Positions 1 to 8,954 of a stretch of 64,000 nt of DNA are shown here, one piece after another. The DNA comes from Sphingomonas sp. (lineage in GTDB: Bacteria; Pseudomonadota; Alphaproteobacteria; Sphingomonadales; Sphingomonadaceae). The translations under genes were made by a program, and so were the position numbers. A model generated the notes under the pieces. That model was not told the origin of the DNA and ran no database searches. It worked only from the letters and a program-made list of their open reading frames with translations. Numbering within the stretch: position 1 is the first letter of the stretch; each line of letters opens with the position of its first letter. The stretch lies in assembly GCF_019635515.1 (NCBI RefSeq), contig NZ_JAHBZI010000001.1:1612001-1676000 (forward strand), given 5' to 3'.

Positions 1-72
1 GGCTTTACCGGGCGCGGCGAAGGCATGGCGGCACAGGCGATCGCCACCGTTCGCCTGCCCGACACGAACTGA
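1..72 (+). CDS. ispF: C-terminal end of IspF / IspDF (2-C-methyl-D-erythritol 2,4-cyclodiphosphate synthase), partial
   Basis: Only the last 23 codons and a TGA are inside the window. The visible tail, GFTGRGEGMAAQAIATVRLP, matches the usual IspF ending (LGFTGRGEGxAAQA). IspF closes the cyclic diphosphate ring in the non-mevalonate isoprenoid pathway. Alphaproteobacteria often carry it fused to IspD, but the fusion cannot be judged because the 5' part lies outside the window. pncC follows 40 nt downstream on the same strand and may be co-transcribed. The family call rests on this short motif alone. Confidence 0.72.
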   Translation, partial: GFTGRGEGMAAQAIATVRLPDTN

Positions 73-112
73 CTCGCCTAAGACACATTAGAGTGGCAGA
101 GGCGCCAGCCTT

Positions 113-643
113 ATGGACACGATTCTCCCGGCCAAGCTGATCGACATGGCGCGCAAGGTGCTGGAGGCCAATCGCGCGCTGGGCCGCCGCATCGCCGTTG
201 CCGAAAGCTGCACCGGTGGGCTGGTCAGCGCCGCGCTCACTGAAATCGCGGGTTCGTCGGATGTGTTCGATGCCGGCTTCGTCACCTATTCGAACGAGGC
301 CAAGCAGGAAGTGCTCAAGGTCAGCAGCGACGTGCTGGAGACGTTCGGGTCGGTCTCGATCGCGGTGGCGTGGAGCATGGCGCAGGGCGCGCTGCGCCGT
401 TCGAATGCCGATGTCGCTGTGGCGATCACCGGCATCGCCGGCCCCGATGGCGGCAGCGAGAAGAAGCCGGTGGGTACCGTGGTGTTCGCGCAAGCCGTGC
501 GCGGCGCCGATCCGCAGCACATCGTGGCGGACTCGCGCCAGCTGGAAAACAATGGCCGCGGCGGCGTTCGTCTTCAGGCGGCGTTGTGCGCGCTCGAACT
601 GCTGATGCCGGGCGCGGCCGAGGAAGTGGAAGAGTCGGCGTAA
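113..643 (+). CDS. pncC: CinA C-terminal domain protein, nicotinamide-nucleotide amidase
   Basis: This 176-residue stand-alone CinA C-terminal domain is predicted to deamidate nicotinamide mononucleotide to nicotinic acid mononucleotide in cytoplasmic pyridine-nucleotide salvage. The family signatures are visible: AESCTGG at about residues 30-36, with the presumed catalytic Ser/Thr pair, and TGIAGPDGG at 106-114. The length fits the stand-alone PncC type, with no N-terminal MoaB-like domain. ATG 113 is the natural start. The last 70 nt run antisense to the 3' end of the convergent coq10 gene, so the C-terminal residues of both proteins are encoded on opposite strands of the same DNA. Confidence 0.88.
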   Translation: MDTILPAKLIDMARKVLEANRALGRRIAVAESCTGGLVSAALTEIAGSSDVFDAGFVTYSNEAKQEVLKVSSDVLETFGSVSIAVAWSMAQGALRRSNADVAVAITGIAGPDGGSEKKPVGTVVFAQAVRGADPQHIVADSRQLENNGRGGVRLQAALCALELLMPGAAEEVEESA

Positions 644-1065
644 AGCCTGGCGGCGCGCTCTTCGAAGGCTCCGATCATCTTGCGCAGCGCGCGATCAAAC
701 ACCTGACCCGCCAGCATCTCGAACATTCGGCTCTTGAACGCGAAATCGACGCAGAAATCGACGAGTGTGCCGCCGTTCCCGTCCGGCCGGAACTTCCAGT
801 CGTTGTTGAGGTGCTTGAGCGGCCCTTCGAGATAGTCCACGTGAATATGGCCGGGGCGCTGTTTTTCGACTTTCGAGGTGAAGGTCTCACGCAGCCCTTT
901 GAAGCCGACGATGACGTCGGCGACCATCTCGGTCTCGCTGTTCGAGCGGACGCGGACGGCGGTGACCCAGGGCAGGAACTCGGCATAGCGCTCGACATCG
1001 GCGACCAGATCGAACATCTGCTCGGGAGTATAAGGTAACGCGCGGGTTTCCTGGTGTTTGGGCAA
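574..1065 (-). CDS. Coq10/RatA-type START-domain protein (ubiquinone-binding)
   Basis: The 163-residue protein belongs to the polyketide cyclase/START-like family that includes Coq10 and bacterial RatA. It begins with the typical strand and helix (ETRALPYTPEQMFDLVADVE), followed by a YxEFLPW segment and a DFAFKSRMFE motif. Coq10-type proteins bind ubiquinone or its precursors in respiration; the RatA toxin name is historical. The start is a TTG immediately after the lipA stop codon, which suggests translational coupling to lipA. No later methionine would preserve the first strand. The Ser/Ala-rich C-terminus lies in the overlap with pncC and is probably not part of the fold. Confidence 0.83.
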   Translation of the reverse strand: MPKHQETRALPYTPEQMFDLVADVERYAEFLPWVTAVRVRSNSETEMVADVIVGFKGLRETFTSKVEKQRPGHIHVDYLEGPLKHLNNDWKFRPDGNGGTLVDFCVDFAFKSRMFEMLAGQVFDRALRKMIGAFEERAARLYADSSTSSAAPGISSSSAHNAA

Positions 1066-1992
1066 CTACGCCGTGACCTTCGTCAGCTTCGCCTCGCGAT
1101 TGGCGCGCATCTTCTCGAAATCGTCCCCGGCATGGTAGCTGGAGCGGGTCAGCGGCGAGGATGCGACGAGCAGGAAGCCCTTGGCACGGGCGATCGCGCC
1201 GTAGGAATTGAACGCTGCGGGCGTCACGAACTCCTGGACCTTGGCGTGGCGCGGGGTCGGCTGGAGATATTGGCCCATTGTCAGGAAATCGATGTCGGCC
1301 GAGCGCATATCGTCCATCACCTGATGGATTTCGAGCCGCTCCTCGCCTAGCCCGAGCATCACGCCCGATTTGGTGAAGATCGAAGGATCGAGCTTCTTGA
1401 CCGTCTCAAGCAGGCGCAGCGATGCGTAATAGCGCGCGCCGGGGCGGATGGTCGGGTAGAGCCTCGGCACCGTTTCGAGGTTATGGTTGTAGACATCGGG
1501 CCGTGCGGCGACGATCATCTCGACCGCCTGCTCATGCTTGTTGCGAAAGTCCGGGGTCAGGATCTCGATCGTCGTGGTCGGGTTCGACTTGCGGATCGCC
1601 TCGATCACCTTGACGAACTGTTTCGCGCCGCCATCCGGCAGGTCGTCGCGATCGACCGAGGTGATGACGATGTGGCTGAGGCCCATCTGCGCCGCGGCAT
1701 CGGCGACATTCTGGGGCTCCATCGGATCGACGGCGCGCGGCATGCCGGTCTTGACGTTGCAGAAGGCGCAGGCGCGGGTGCAGGTGTCGCCGAGGATCAT
1801 CACCGTCGCATGCTTCTTCGACCAGCATTCGCCGATATTCGGGCAGGCGGCTTCCTCGCAGACCGTGGTCAGGCTCTTCGATCGCATCAGCGCGCGCGTC
1901 GCGGCGAAGCCTTCCGAGGTGGGCGCCTTGACGCGAATCCAGTCGGGCTTGCGGACGCGTTCCGGGCGAGGCAGCGGCGAAATCTCGTTCAT
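1066..1992 (-). CDS. lipA: Lipoyl synthase, radical SAM
   Basis: LipA inserts two sulfur atoms into protein-bound octanoyl chains to make lipoate for the 2-oxoacid dehydrogenases. Two Fe-S cluster motifs are visible: the auxiliary-cluster cysteines in [12 protein letters not shown] (residues 45, 50, 56) and the radical-SAM CxxxCxxC in CTRACAFC (71, 75, 78). With the chosen ATG at 1992 the protein has 308 residues and begins [18 protein letters not shown], the usual N-terminus. The frame stays open to 2064, but a start there would overlap the divergent carbonic anhydrase start at 2051. ATG 2013 is another option. The coq10-like gene follows directly. Confidence 0.93.
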   Translation of the reverse strand: MNEISPLPRPERVRKPDWIRVKAPTSEGFAATRALMRSKSLTTVCEEAACPNIGECWSKKHATVMILGDTCTRACAFCNVKTGMPRAVDPMEPQNVADAAAQMGLSHIVITSVDRDDLPDGGAKQFVKVIEAIRKSNPTTTIEILTPDFRNKHEQAVEMIVAARPDVYNHNLETVPRLYPTIRPGARYYASLRLLETVKKLDPSIFTKSGVMLGLGEERLEIHQVMDDMRSADIDFLTMGQYLQPTPRHAKVQEFVTPAAFNSYGAIARAKGFLLVASSPLTRSSYHAGDDFEKMRANREAKLTKVTA

Positions 1993-2050
1993 GCGCGCCA
2001 GATAGCCCTGCATGGTTGCTGACACAACCACAGGGTCGTAAGGCACCGCC

Positions 2051-2680
2051 ATGACCGACTTCACCGACCTGCTCGACGGCTACCAGCGCTTCCGCACCAG
2101 TGAATATCGGCGGCACCGCGAGCGATGGGAAGACTTGCGCGAGGGCCAGAGTCCGCGGGTGATGGTGATTGCCTGCTCCGACAGCCGGGTCGATCCCGCG
2201 CAGATATTCGATACCGTGCCGGGCGAAATCTTCGTCGTGCGCAATGTCGCGAACCTGGTCCCCCCGTTCGAGGACGATACGAGTCGCCACGGCGTTTCCG
2301 CGGCGCTCGAGTTCGCGGTGACGCAGCTTGAGGTGCCGGAGATCGTGATCGTGGGGCATGGCGCGTGCGGGGGCGTATCGGCCTCCATGTCGCAATGCTT
2401 CAAGGATGCGCCCAATGGCCAGGGCGGCTTCATCGCGCATTGGGTCGATATGCTTGATGAGGCGCGCGATCGGATTGTCGCTGAGTACGGCAACGGGCCC
2501 GATGCGGTCCGCGCGCTCGAACTGGAGACCGTGCGCGTATCGCTGGTCAACCTGCTCACCTTTCCTTTCGTCGCCGAACGGGTCGCGGCGGGCAAGCTCA
2601 AGCTCCACGGCGCCTATTTCGCGATCGCGGAGGGCGTGCTGCACGTGATGGACGATTCGGGTGTGTTCGCGCCGGCATAG
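2051..2680 (+). CDS. Beta-class carbonic anhydrase
   Basis: This 209-residue cytoplasmic zinc enzyme interconverts CO2 and bicarbonate and feeds bicarbonate to carboxylases. The beta-class zinc ligands are all present: C42 and D44 in ACSDSRVDP, with R46, then H103 and C106 in GHGACGGV. The length is normal for bacterial proteins of the Can/CynT type. It is divergent from lipA, with only about 58 nt between the two chosen start codons. No signal peptide is visible. Nothing nearby links it to cyanate degradation, so a general bicarbonate-supply role is more likely than a CynT role. Confidence 0.93.
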   Translation: MTDFTDLLDGYQRFRTSEYRRHRERWEDLREGQSPRVMVIACSDSRVDPAQIFDTVPGEIFVVRNVANLVPPFEDDTSRHGVSAALEFAVTQLEVPEIVIVGHGACGGVSASMSQCFKDAPNGQGGFIAHWVDMLDEARDRIVAEYGNGPDAVRALELETVRVSLVNLLTFPFVAERVAAGKLKLHGAYFAIAEGVLHVMDDSGVFAPA

Positions 2681-2786
2681 AAACGCGGTTTGGAAACCGG
2701 GGTTTTCCCGCGACTAACCCGGACAGGGTATATCGGGCCGGGATATCGCGGAATAGACATGCGATCCCTTAAATGGAGATCGCCAA

Positions 2787-3125
2787 ATGCTTCTTTCCTT
2801 GGCCGCAATGTTGCTGTCACCGGCCGCCGACAAACCGTTCACCGCAGATCAATGGGCCGAATGTGCACAGATCGCGCTGTTCCGGTCCGAATCCGCCAGC
2901 GGCGATGCCCAAGACGATCTGATCGGCGAAGCCTCGAATTATTTCGACAAAGCGGGTGCGCTGCTCTTCCCCGGCAAGGAGTTGGGCGATGAAGAATATG
3001 AGGCGCTGTCGCAAAAGGGCCAAGCACGCTTGGCGGAGCAGGTCGCATTGAGCAAGCAGATGGGGGCGGTGAAATATGCCAATCTCGCGCTGACGGTTTG
3101 CCGGCTGGAGATACAGCGCTCGTAA
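2787..3125 (+). CDS. Small secreted hypothetical protein
   Basis: I do not recognise a family. The 112-residue product starts with a short hydrophobic signal-like segment (MLLSLAAMLLSPAA) and then becomes soluble and acidic, with two cysteines, one near residue 26 and one near 106, that could form a disulfide in the periplasm. A GGAG Shine-Dalgarno element sits 10 nt before ATG 2787, and the reading frame has the codon pattern of its neighbours, so I take it as real. It lies between carbonic anhydrase and the convergent ppk2 gene, without an obvious operon partner. Confidence 0.6.
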   Translation: MLLSLAAMLLSPAADKPFTADQWAECAQIALFRSESASGDAQDDLIGEASNYFDKAGALLFPGKELGDEEYEALSQKGQARLAEQVALSKQMGAVKYANLALTVCRLEIQRS

Positions 3126-3143
3126 ACGCTGCGCCGTGTCAGT

Positions 3144-3917
3144 TCAGGTACCGAGCGCCGCCCGCGCCACCCGTTCGACGTCGGGATCGAGCCTGGGCGG
3201 TTCCATCGACACCTTCGCCTCCAGCGCGTCCGCAATCGCGGTGAGCGCGGCAATCCGCGCGGCCTTCTTGTCGTTGCCGTCGATCACGAGCCATGGCGCT
3301 TCGGGCGGATTGGTCCGCGCGAACATCTCGTCCATCGCCACCAGGTAATCGGCACGACGGGCGCGGTTGCGATAGTCGTCGAGCCCGGTTTTCCAGCGCT
3401 TCCATTTGTCTTCGAGCCGGGCGCGGAAGCGTTTGTCCTGCTCTTTCTGGGTGGTGTGGACGAAGAGCTTTACCAGGGTCGTGCCCCTGGCGATCTGCTC
3501 GGCTTCGAAGGCGTTGATCTCGTCATAGCCGCGCCGCCATTCCTCGACGGTGGCGAAGCCCTCGACCCGCTCGACCAGCACGCGGCCGTACCAGCTACGG
3601 TCGAAGATCGCGATTTCCCGGGGCGTGGGCAGACGCTTGCGAAAGCGCCAGAGAAAATCGTGGCGCAGCTCGATCTTGCTGGGCGCGGCGATCGGCCAGA
3701 CGTGGAAGAAACGGGGATCCCAGCCGGCGGTGAGCCGCTCGATGATCCCACCCTTCCCCGCCGCATCCCAGCCCTCGAACATCACGATGGCGCGGTGGCC
3801 GTGGATGATGTGGGCGTAGTGGATGTGGGCGAGGCGCTTCTGGAGCTTTTTCAGCTGCTTGCGGTAGCTGCCGGAGAGCTTGGCGCCGGATTCGTAATCG
3901 CGGAGATCGATTGTCAT
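3144..3917 (-). CDS. ppk2: Polyphosphate kinase 2 family protein
   Basis: PPK2 enzymes transfer phosphate between polyphosphate and nucleotides, mostly in the direction of making NDP/NTP from polyphosphate. The Walker A loop FEGWDAAGKGG lies at about residues 47-57 and the Walker B/lid region IFDRSWYGRVLVERV at about 104-118. At 257 residues this is a single-domain PPK2 (class I/III size); substrate preference cannot be told by eye. It stands alone, facing the small secreted gene. A long palindromic repeat separates it from aspS. The ppx-ppk1 pair lies 4 kb away, so three polyphosphate genes cluster in this window. Confidence 0.92.
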   Translation of the reverse strand: MTIDLRDYESGAKLSGSYRKQLKKLQKRLAHIHYAHIIHGHRAIVMFEGWDAAGKGGIIERLTAGWDPRFFHVWPIAAPSKIELRHDFLWRFRKRLPTPREIAIFDRSWYGRVLVERVEGFATVEEWRRGYDEINAFEAEQIARGTTLVKLFVHTTQKEQDKRFRARLEDKWKRWKTGLDDYRNRARRADYLVAMDEMFARTNPPEAPWLVIDGNDKKAARIAALTAIADALEAKVSMEPPRLDPDVERVARAALGT

Positions 3918-3933
3918 CGCGGTACCGTAGCGC

Positions 3934-4058
3934 TTTCCCTCTCCCGTTGGGAGAGGAAGGGAAGCGCAACGCGCGGAAGGGTGAGGGCGGTTGTCCTGCC
4001 CTCACCCTTCCCACCGCTTCGCGGCGGGGCCCTTCCCTCTCCCGATGGGAGAGGGAAT
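3934..4058. repeat. Long nested inverted repeat, CCCTCTCCC family
   Basis: Two arms of about 60 nt face each other. Each carries an outer hairpin (CCCTCTCCCGTTGGGAGAGG on the left, CCCTCTCCCGATGGGAGAGG on the right) and an inner GGAAGGGTGAGGGC block that meets its complement at the centre. The arms are imperfect, with more divergence in the middle. The element lies between ppk2 and aspS, both on the minus strand, and could fold into a very stable RNA. Its arm sequence resembles the copies that flank the DUF559 gene near 25.5-25.9 kb. Confidence 0.85.
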
Positions 4059-4064
4059 TTGGGA

Positions 4065-5861
4065 TTAGCCCGCCTTGGGCCCGTCGGTCGCGAGCTTGAT
4101 GTGCAGTTCCTTGAGCTGCTTTGGCGACACCGCGGACGGTGCCTGCATCATCAGATCCTCCGCCTTCTGGTTCATCGGGAAGACGATGACCTCGCGGATG
4201 TTCGGCTCGTCGGCGAGCAGCATGACGATGCGGTCGACACCCGGGGCCGAGCCGCCATGCGGGGGCGCGCCGAACTTGAAGGCGTTGATCATGCCCGCGA
4301 AATTGGTGTCGACATCCTCCTGCGTGTAGCCGGCGATCTCGAACGCCTTGTACATGATCTCCGGGCGATGGTTGCGGATCGCGCCCGAGGACAGCTCCAC
4401 GCCGTTGCAGACGATGTCGTACTGGTACGCCAGGATGTCGAGCGGATCCTTGGTCTCCAGCGCCTCCAGCTCACCTTGCGGCATCGAGAAGGGGTTGTGG
4501 CTGAAATCGACCTTCTTGGCATCCTCGTCATACTCGAACATCGGGAAATCGACGATCCAGCAAAATTCGAAGCGGGACTTGTCGATCAACTCCAGCTGCT
4601 CGGCGGCGCGGGTGCGGGCCAGGCCGGCGAGCTTGGCGGCCTGGGCTTCCTTGCCAGCGGCGAAGAAGATGCCATCATTGGGACCGAGGCCCATCGCGTC
4701 GGCGATCGCCTTCATGCCCTCCTGGCCGTGATTGTTGGCGATCGGCCCCCCGAACACGCCGTCCTTCTGCGTCGCGTAGCCGAGGCCGGGGAAACCTTCG
4801 CTCTGCGCCCAGCTGTTCATGTCGTCAAAGAACTTGCGGCTCTTCTCATGGGTGTTCGGCGCGGGCAGCGCGCGGACGACATTGCCTTCCTCGACCATCG
4901 AGGCGAAGCGGCTGAAACCGGAGCCCTTGAAGAACTCGGAAACGTCGGTGATCAGGATCGGGTTGCGCAGATCGGGCTTGTCGTTGCCGTACTTCAGCAT
5001 CGATTCCTTGTAGGGGATACGCGCGAAGGGCAGCGGCGAGACCGAGCGGCCCTTCCCTTCCCAATCGGCGAATTCCTCGAACACGCCGTGCAGCACCGGC
5101 TCGATCGCCGCGAAAACATCATCTTGCGTGACATAGCTCATTTCGAAATCGAGCTGATAGAACTCGCCCGGGCTACGGTCGGCGCGGGCGTCTTCGTCGC
5201 GGAAGCAGGGCGCGATCTGGAAATAGCGGTCGAAGCCGGCGACCATCAGCAGCTGCTTGAACATCTGCGGCGCCTGCGGGAGCGCGTAGAACTTGCCGGG
5301 ATGGACGCGCGACGGGACGAGATAGTCGCGGGCGCCTTCGGGGCTGCTCGCGGTCAGGATCGGGGTCTGGAACTCGGTGAAGCCCTGATCGATCATCCGG
5401 CGGCGCAGCGAGGCGATGACGTTTGAGCGCAGGACGATGTTCTTGTGGAGCCGCTCGCGGCGCAGGTCGAGGAAGCGGTTCCGCAGGCGAATGTCTTCGG
5501 GATATTCGGCATCGCCGAACACGGGGAGCGGCAATTCTTGGGCCGCCGACTGGACGGTGACCTGATCGGCGATCACTTCGATCTCGCCGGTCGGGAGGTT
5601 CGGGTTGGCCGCTTCGGGGCCGCGCGCGACGACTTCGCCGGTGACGGTGATCACCGATTCGACGCGCAGGCTGTCGAGCAGGCGCAGCGTCTCGGTATCG
5701 GCCTTGGCGACGATCTGGGTGATCCCGTAATGGTCGCGCAGATCGACGAACAGCACGCCGCCATGATCGCGCTTGCGATGGACCCAGCCGGAGACGCGGA
5801 CGGTCTGGCCGACGTCGGCGGCGCGAAGGGCTGCGCAACTGTGGGTACGATAGGCGTGCAT
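4065..5861 (-). CDS. aspS: Aspartyl-tRNA synthetase (bacterial type, possibly Asp/Asn)
   Basis: This class II aminoacyl-tRNA synthetase charges tRNA-Asp. It has the N-terminal OB-fold anticodon domain ([20 protein letters not shown]), the class II catalytic core with the [19 protein letters not shown] motif 2 region, a bacterial GAD-type insertion, and a motif 3 [13 protein letters not shown] near the C-terminus. I chose ATG 5861 ([13 protein letters not shown], 598 residues) because it matches the usual N-terminus and has a GGAAG element upstream. The open frame begins at 5885 inside a palindromic repeat. Whether it is non-discriminating cannot be decided without knowing whether asparaginyl-tRNA synthetase is encoded elsewhere. 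Confidence 0.95.
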   Translation of the reverse strand: MHAYRTHSCAALRAADVGQTVRVSGWVHRKRDHGGVLFVDLRDHYGITQIVAKADTETLRLLDSLRVESVITVTGEVVARGPEAANPNLPTGEIEVIADQVTVQSAAQELPLPVFGDAEYPEDIRLRNRFLDLRRERLHKNIVLRSNVIASLRRRMIDQGFTEFQTPILTASSPEGARDYLVPSRVHPGKFYALPQAPQMFKQLLMVAGFDRYFQIAPCFRDEDARADRSPGEFYQLDFEMSYVTQDDVFAAIEPVLHGVFEEFADWEGKGRSVSPLPFARIPYKESMLKYGNDKPDLRNPILITDVSEFFKGSGFSRFASMVEEGNVVRALPAPNTHEKSRKFFDDMNSWAQSEGFPGLGYATQKDGVFGGPIANNHGQEGMKAIADAMGLGPNDGIFFAAGKEAQAAKLAGLARTRAAEQLELIDKSRFEFCWIVDFPMFEYDEDAKKVDFSHNPFSMPQGELEALETKDPLDILAYQYDIVCNGVELSSGAIRNHRPEIMYKAFEIAGYTQEDVDTNFAGMINAFKFGAPPHGGSAPGVDRIVMLLADEPNIREVIVFPMNQKAEDLMMQAPSAVSPKQLKELHIKLATDGPKAG

Positions 5862-5880
5862 TCTCGATCTTCCGTAGTTC

Positions 5881-5960
5881 GTCACCCCCGCGAAAGCGGG
5901 GCCCCAGGGTTACGGGCGATATCGCCTGGGGCTCTGGGACGCCGCTTTCGCGGGGATGAC
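5881..5960. repeat. Paired-arm palindrome, CCGCGAAAGCGG family
   Basis: The left arm (GTCACCCCCGCGAAAGCGGG) and the complement of the right arm (GTCATCCCCGCGAAAGCGGC) face each other across a spacer of about 40 nt. Each arm can itself fold as a CCGC-GAAA-GCGG tetraloop hairpin. A run of six T follows the right arm on the plus strand. The element fills the gap between the divergent aspS and rnd genes. Related copies with the same GCGAAAGC core lie at 33192 and 54503. Confidence 0.88.
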
Positions 5961-6037
5961 GGTTTTTTATGCCGTTGGCGCGCGCATCCCTGCCGCACAC
6001 CCTTTTGTCAACCCGAAGGACGGTCTATGGGGCCGCG

Positions 6038-7213
6038 ATGCATATTCATGGTTTGATTGAAGACAGCGCGGCCCTCGCCAATCTCTGCGCCCGTTTCGCC
6101 CAAAAGCCCTATATCTGCGTGGACACCGAGTTCATGCGCGAAAACAGCTATTGGCCCGAGCTGTGCCTGATCCAGATCGCCGATGACGAGGAAGCCGCGG
6201 CGATCGATCCGATGGGCGGGATCGATATGCAGCCTTTGCTCGATCTGCTCGTCAACAATGAGGATGTCCTCAAGGTCTTCCATGCCGGTGGGCAGGATAT
6301 CGAGATCGTCTACAACCTCACCGGCAAGACCCCGCACCCGCTGTTCGACAGCCAGATCGCCGCGATGGCGCTGGGGCAAGGCGAGCAGATCGGCTATTCG
6401 AACCTGGTCGATACCTATCTCGGCATCACCGTCGACAAGGGCGCGCGCTTCACCGATTGGGCACGGCGCCCGCTCGACAAGCGCCAGATCGATTATGCGA
6501 TCTGCGACGTCACCTATCTCTCCGAAATCTTCCCCAAGATGCTGGAGCGGCTGAAGAAGACCGGTCGCGGCGCATGGCTTGATCAGGAGATGGAGCGGCT
6601 CGCCGATCCGGAGAATTACCGCAACGATCCCGATCAGTCTTGGCAGCGCGTCCGCATTTCCAGCCGCAAGCCCGAAGTACTCGGCCGGCTGAAAGCGCTG
6701 GCGCGGTGGCGCGAGCTGGAGGCGCAGGGCAAGGATCTGCCGCGCGGACGCATCGTCAAGGATGAGACGCTCGCCGATCTTGCCGGCAATCCACCGCGCA
6801 AGCAGAGCGATCTCGGCAAGGTGCGCGGGCTTTCGGCCGCCTGGGCGGGCAACGATATCGGCGGGCGGATGATGGACGCGCTTGCCGCCGCCGAGCCAAT
6901 GAGCACCGAGGAGATGCCCTCCCGCGATGATCGCAAGCCGGCGCTGGGCAAGGACGGAGCGCTGGTCGCCGACCTCCTCAAGCTGCTGCTCAAGATCCGC
7001 GCCAAGGAAATCAACGTCGCGGCACGTTTGCTCGCGCGCTCCGAGGATCTGGAAGCGCTCGCCGCCGGGCAGCGCGACGAACTGCCGATCCTGCAGGGCT
7101 GGCGATATGAACAATTCGGCCGCGACGCGGTTCAACTCGTCGAAGGTCAGCTCGGGTTCACCGTCCGCAACGGTAAGCTCAAAATGACCCGTACCGAGGA
7201 ACCCGCCGCATGA
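6038..7213 (+). CDS. rnd: Ribonuclease D
   Basis: RNase D is a 3'-5' exoribonuclease that trims tRNA precursors. The DEDD exonuclease domain starts with VDTEF (D29, E31). It continues with the NLVDTYLGITVDKG block and a YAICDVTYL motif, which carries the last acidic and Tyr residues. An HRDC domain follows from about residue 205 (SSRKPEVLGRLKALARWRE). ATG 6038 gives 391 residues, the family's usual length; upstream in-frame codons would add an untypical leader. The I78 lipoprotein gene overlaps its stop by 4 nt. Confidence 0.93.
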   Translation: MHIHGLIEDSAALANLCARFAQKPYICVDTEFMRENSYWPELCLIQIADDEEAAAIDPMGGIDMQPLLDLLVNNEDVLKVFHAGGQDIEIVYNLTGKTPHPLFDSQIAAMALGQGEQIGYSNLVDTYLGITVDKGARFTDWARRPLDKRQIDYAICDVTYLSEIFPKMLERLKKTGRGAWLDQEMERLADPENYRNDPDQSWQRVRISSRKPEVLGRLKALARWRELEAQGKDLPRGRIVKDETLADLAGNPPRKQSDLGKVRGLSAAWAGNDIGGRMMDALAAAEPMSTEEMPSRDDRKPALGKDGALVADLLKLLLKIRAKEINVAARLLARSEDLEALAAGQRDELPILQGWRYEQFGRDAVQLVEGQLGFTVRNGKLKMTRTEEPAA

Positions 7214-7506
7214 TCCGTCTCGCGCTCCCGCTAATCGCCTTGGCTGTCGCTGGCTGCAAGAGCGACGCCCGCCCCGAGACGCCTCCCCCCGCGGTGCCAG
7301 GCGTGGAGTGCAATTCCAACGGGCTGGAGAGCCTGATCGGCCGCACCAGGAGCGCGGAAACCACCACCGAGGCCAAGCGCCTCTCCGGCGCCAATATCGT
7401 CCGCTATCTGACCCCGGGCATGATGGTGACGATGGAATTCCGCGCCGACCGGCTGAATCTCCACCTCGGCACCGACGGCAAGATCGGCTCGGCGCGCTGC
7501 GGCTAG
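7210..7506 (+). CDS. Peptidase inhibitor I78-type lipoprotein
   Basis: The 98-residue product begins with a lipoprotein signal ending LAVAGC (lipobox cysteine at residue 16), so it should be anchored in a membrane facing the periplasm. The mature part ends in RADRLNLHLGTDGKIGSARCG, the RLNI..D..G.I....CG pattern of the I78 serine-protease inhibitor family. It overlaps the rnd stop codon (ATGA), so the two are translationally coupled. Its own stop overlaps the stop of the convergent ppx gene. The target protease is unknown. Confidence 0.78.
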   Translation: MIRLALPLIALAVAGCKSDARPETPPPAVPGVECNSNGLESLIGRTRSAETTTEAKRLSGANIVRYLTPGMMVTMEFRADRLNLHLGTDGKIGSARCG

Positions 7507-8954
7507 GCCGCCACCGATTCCAGCCCCATCGCCGTGGCCAGCGCCTTGTGCCGCTTCTCGACGGCTTCGCTGTAGAGCGCCTTGTCATGGCCCTTCAGGC
7601 ACAATTTGAGCGCGCCCTCCTCGATTTCGAGCCGCGAGCGCCTGATCGGGCCGGCAACGCCGCCGCTCAGCCGCTGGCCGAGGCGGATCGTCAGGCCCCA
7701 TAGCCGGGCGCGGTGCAGCGCCTCCGGCCCCGCCAGCAGCCCCAGCGGATCGGGCGCTGCCATCGCCCCACCCAGCGCGGTGTAGAGCGTCTGGGCGAGG
7801 ATAGCACGGCCGGCGGCGTCGATGCCGACCCAATGGCCATGCAAGGCGATTTCGACCCCGCGTTCGGCGCGGAACTCGGGATTGGCGTGCCAGCCTACAT
7901 CGGCGAGCAGGCAGGCGGCATGGCGCAGCCGCGCCATTTCTTCGGACTCGTTCGCGAACAGCGGCGCGATCCACGCGTCGAGCAGGTCGCCATGCTCGGC
8001 GAAGCGGCCGAGGCGCGCGCCTTCCTCGCGGGCGGCGGCGATGAGCGGGTCTTCGCGGCGCTGCTCGGGAGCGAGGCGCGCGAACAGCAGCCCTTCGCGC
8101 AGGCCGAACGCCGAGACGATCGTCTTGGTGCTGCCGAGCGCGGCAAGCACTTCGATCAGCAAGGCGGTGGCGTCGTCGAGCGTCGGCAGACGGGCGCTGG
8201 AGATGTCGGGGATCTGCTTGAGCTCGGCCTTGGAGAGATTGGCCAGCGTGCGGCTCAGCTCCATCACCCGTTCGAGCGACAAGGCATATTGGTGCGCCAC
8301 CGGCAGCGGATAGCCCGAGAGGTGGATATCGAGGCGGGCAAGCGAACGCCATGAGCCGCCGACCAGATAAAAGGGCATTTCTTTCCCGCGCCCTGCCCAG
8401 CCGGATTCTTCGAGCATTCTGGAAACGGTCCTGGCCAGCGCATTTTCGTCCCGGGCGCGGATCGCGCCGATGCGCAGCACGCCGAGCGGGAAGGAAATCC
8501 GGTCGGTAACGGTGCCGGCGACGACGCGGACCAGCTCCAGGCTGCCGCCGCCGAGATCGCCGACAATGCCGTCGGCCTCGGGAATACCTGACAGCACGCC
8601 CATGCCGGCGGCCATCGCCTCTTGCTCGCCCGACAGCAACTCGACGCGCAGCCCCAGCGCCTCCGCGGCGTGGATCAACTCATCGCCGTTCGATGCTTCG
8701 CGCACCGCGGCGGTGGCGACCGTGCGCAGCTCGTGGACGCGCATCTCGCGCGCCAGCCGGGCGAAGCGGGCCAGCGCCCCGCGCGCCATCGCGAGGCTAT
8801 CGGCGGCGATCGCGCCGGTTTCGGCGAGTTCCTTGCCGAGGCCGGCCATCACCTTCTCGTTGAACAGGGTCGCCGGCAACCGCGCCGTGCCGTCATAGAC
8901 GACGAACCGAACCGAGTTCGAACCGATATCAATGATCGCGGTGCGTTTCCTCAC
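7503..8954 (-). CDS. ppx: Exopolyphosphatase (Ppx/GppA family)
   Basis: Ppx releases phosphate from polyphosphate chain ends; some family members act on pppGpp. The ASKHA-fold phosphate loops are visible: IDIGSNSVRFVVYD at about 8-21 and GDLGGGSLELV at 132-142. Between them is the SGEQEA segment, whose Glu corresponds to the catalytic position. A C-terminal HD-like helical domain follows, for 483 residues in total. The start is a GTG overlapping the ppk1 stop (GTGA), so translation is coupled to ppk1. Synthesis and breakdown of polyphosphate are therefore co-expressed. Confidence 0.92.
   Translation of the reverse strand: MRKRTAIIDIGSNSVRFVVYDGTARLPATLFNEKVMAGLGKELAETGAIAADSLAMARGALARFARLAREMRVHELRTVATAAVREASNGDELIHAAEALGLRVELLSGEQEAMAAGMGVLSGIPEADGIVGDLGGGSLELVRVVAGTVTDRISFPLGVLRIGAIRARDENALARTVSRMLEESGWAGRGKEMPFYLVGGSWRSLARLDIHLSGYPLPVAHQYALSLERVMELSRTLANLSKAELKQIPDISSARLPTLDDATALLIEVLAALGSTKTIVSAFGLREGLLFARLAPEQRREDPLIAAAREEGARLGRFAEHGDLLDAWIAPLFANESEEMARLRHAACLLADVGWHANPEFRAERGVEIALHGHWVGIDAAGRAILAQTLYTALGGAMAAPDPLGLLAGPEALHRARLWGLTIRLGQRLSGGVAGPIRRSRLEIEEGALKLCLKGHDKALYSEAVEKRHKALATAMGLESVAA

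Noticed and set aside
1993..2064. Longer lipA start giving 332 residues
   Set aside because: It would overlap the carbonic anhydrase start on the other strand, and the extra residues do not resemble LipA N-termini.
3456..5426. A 656-codon plus-strand open frame antisense to ppk2 and aspS
   Set aside because: It reads the complement of aspS and crosses the intergenic repeat; composition is typical of a shadow frame.
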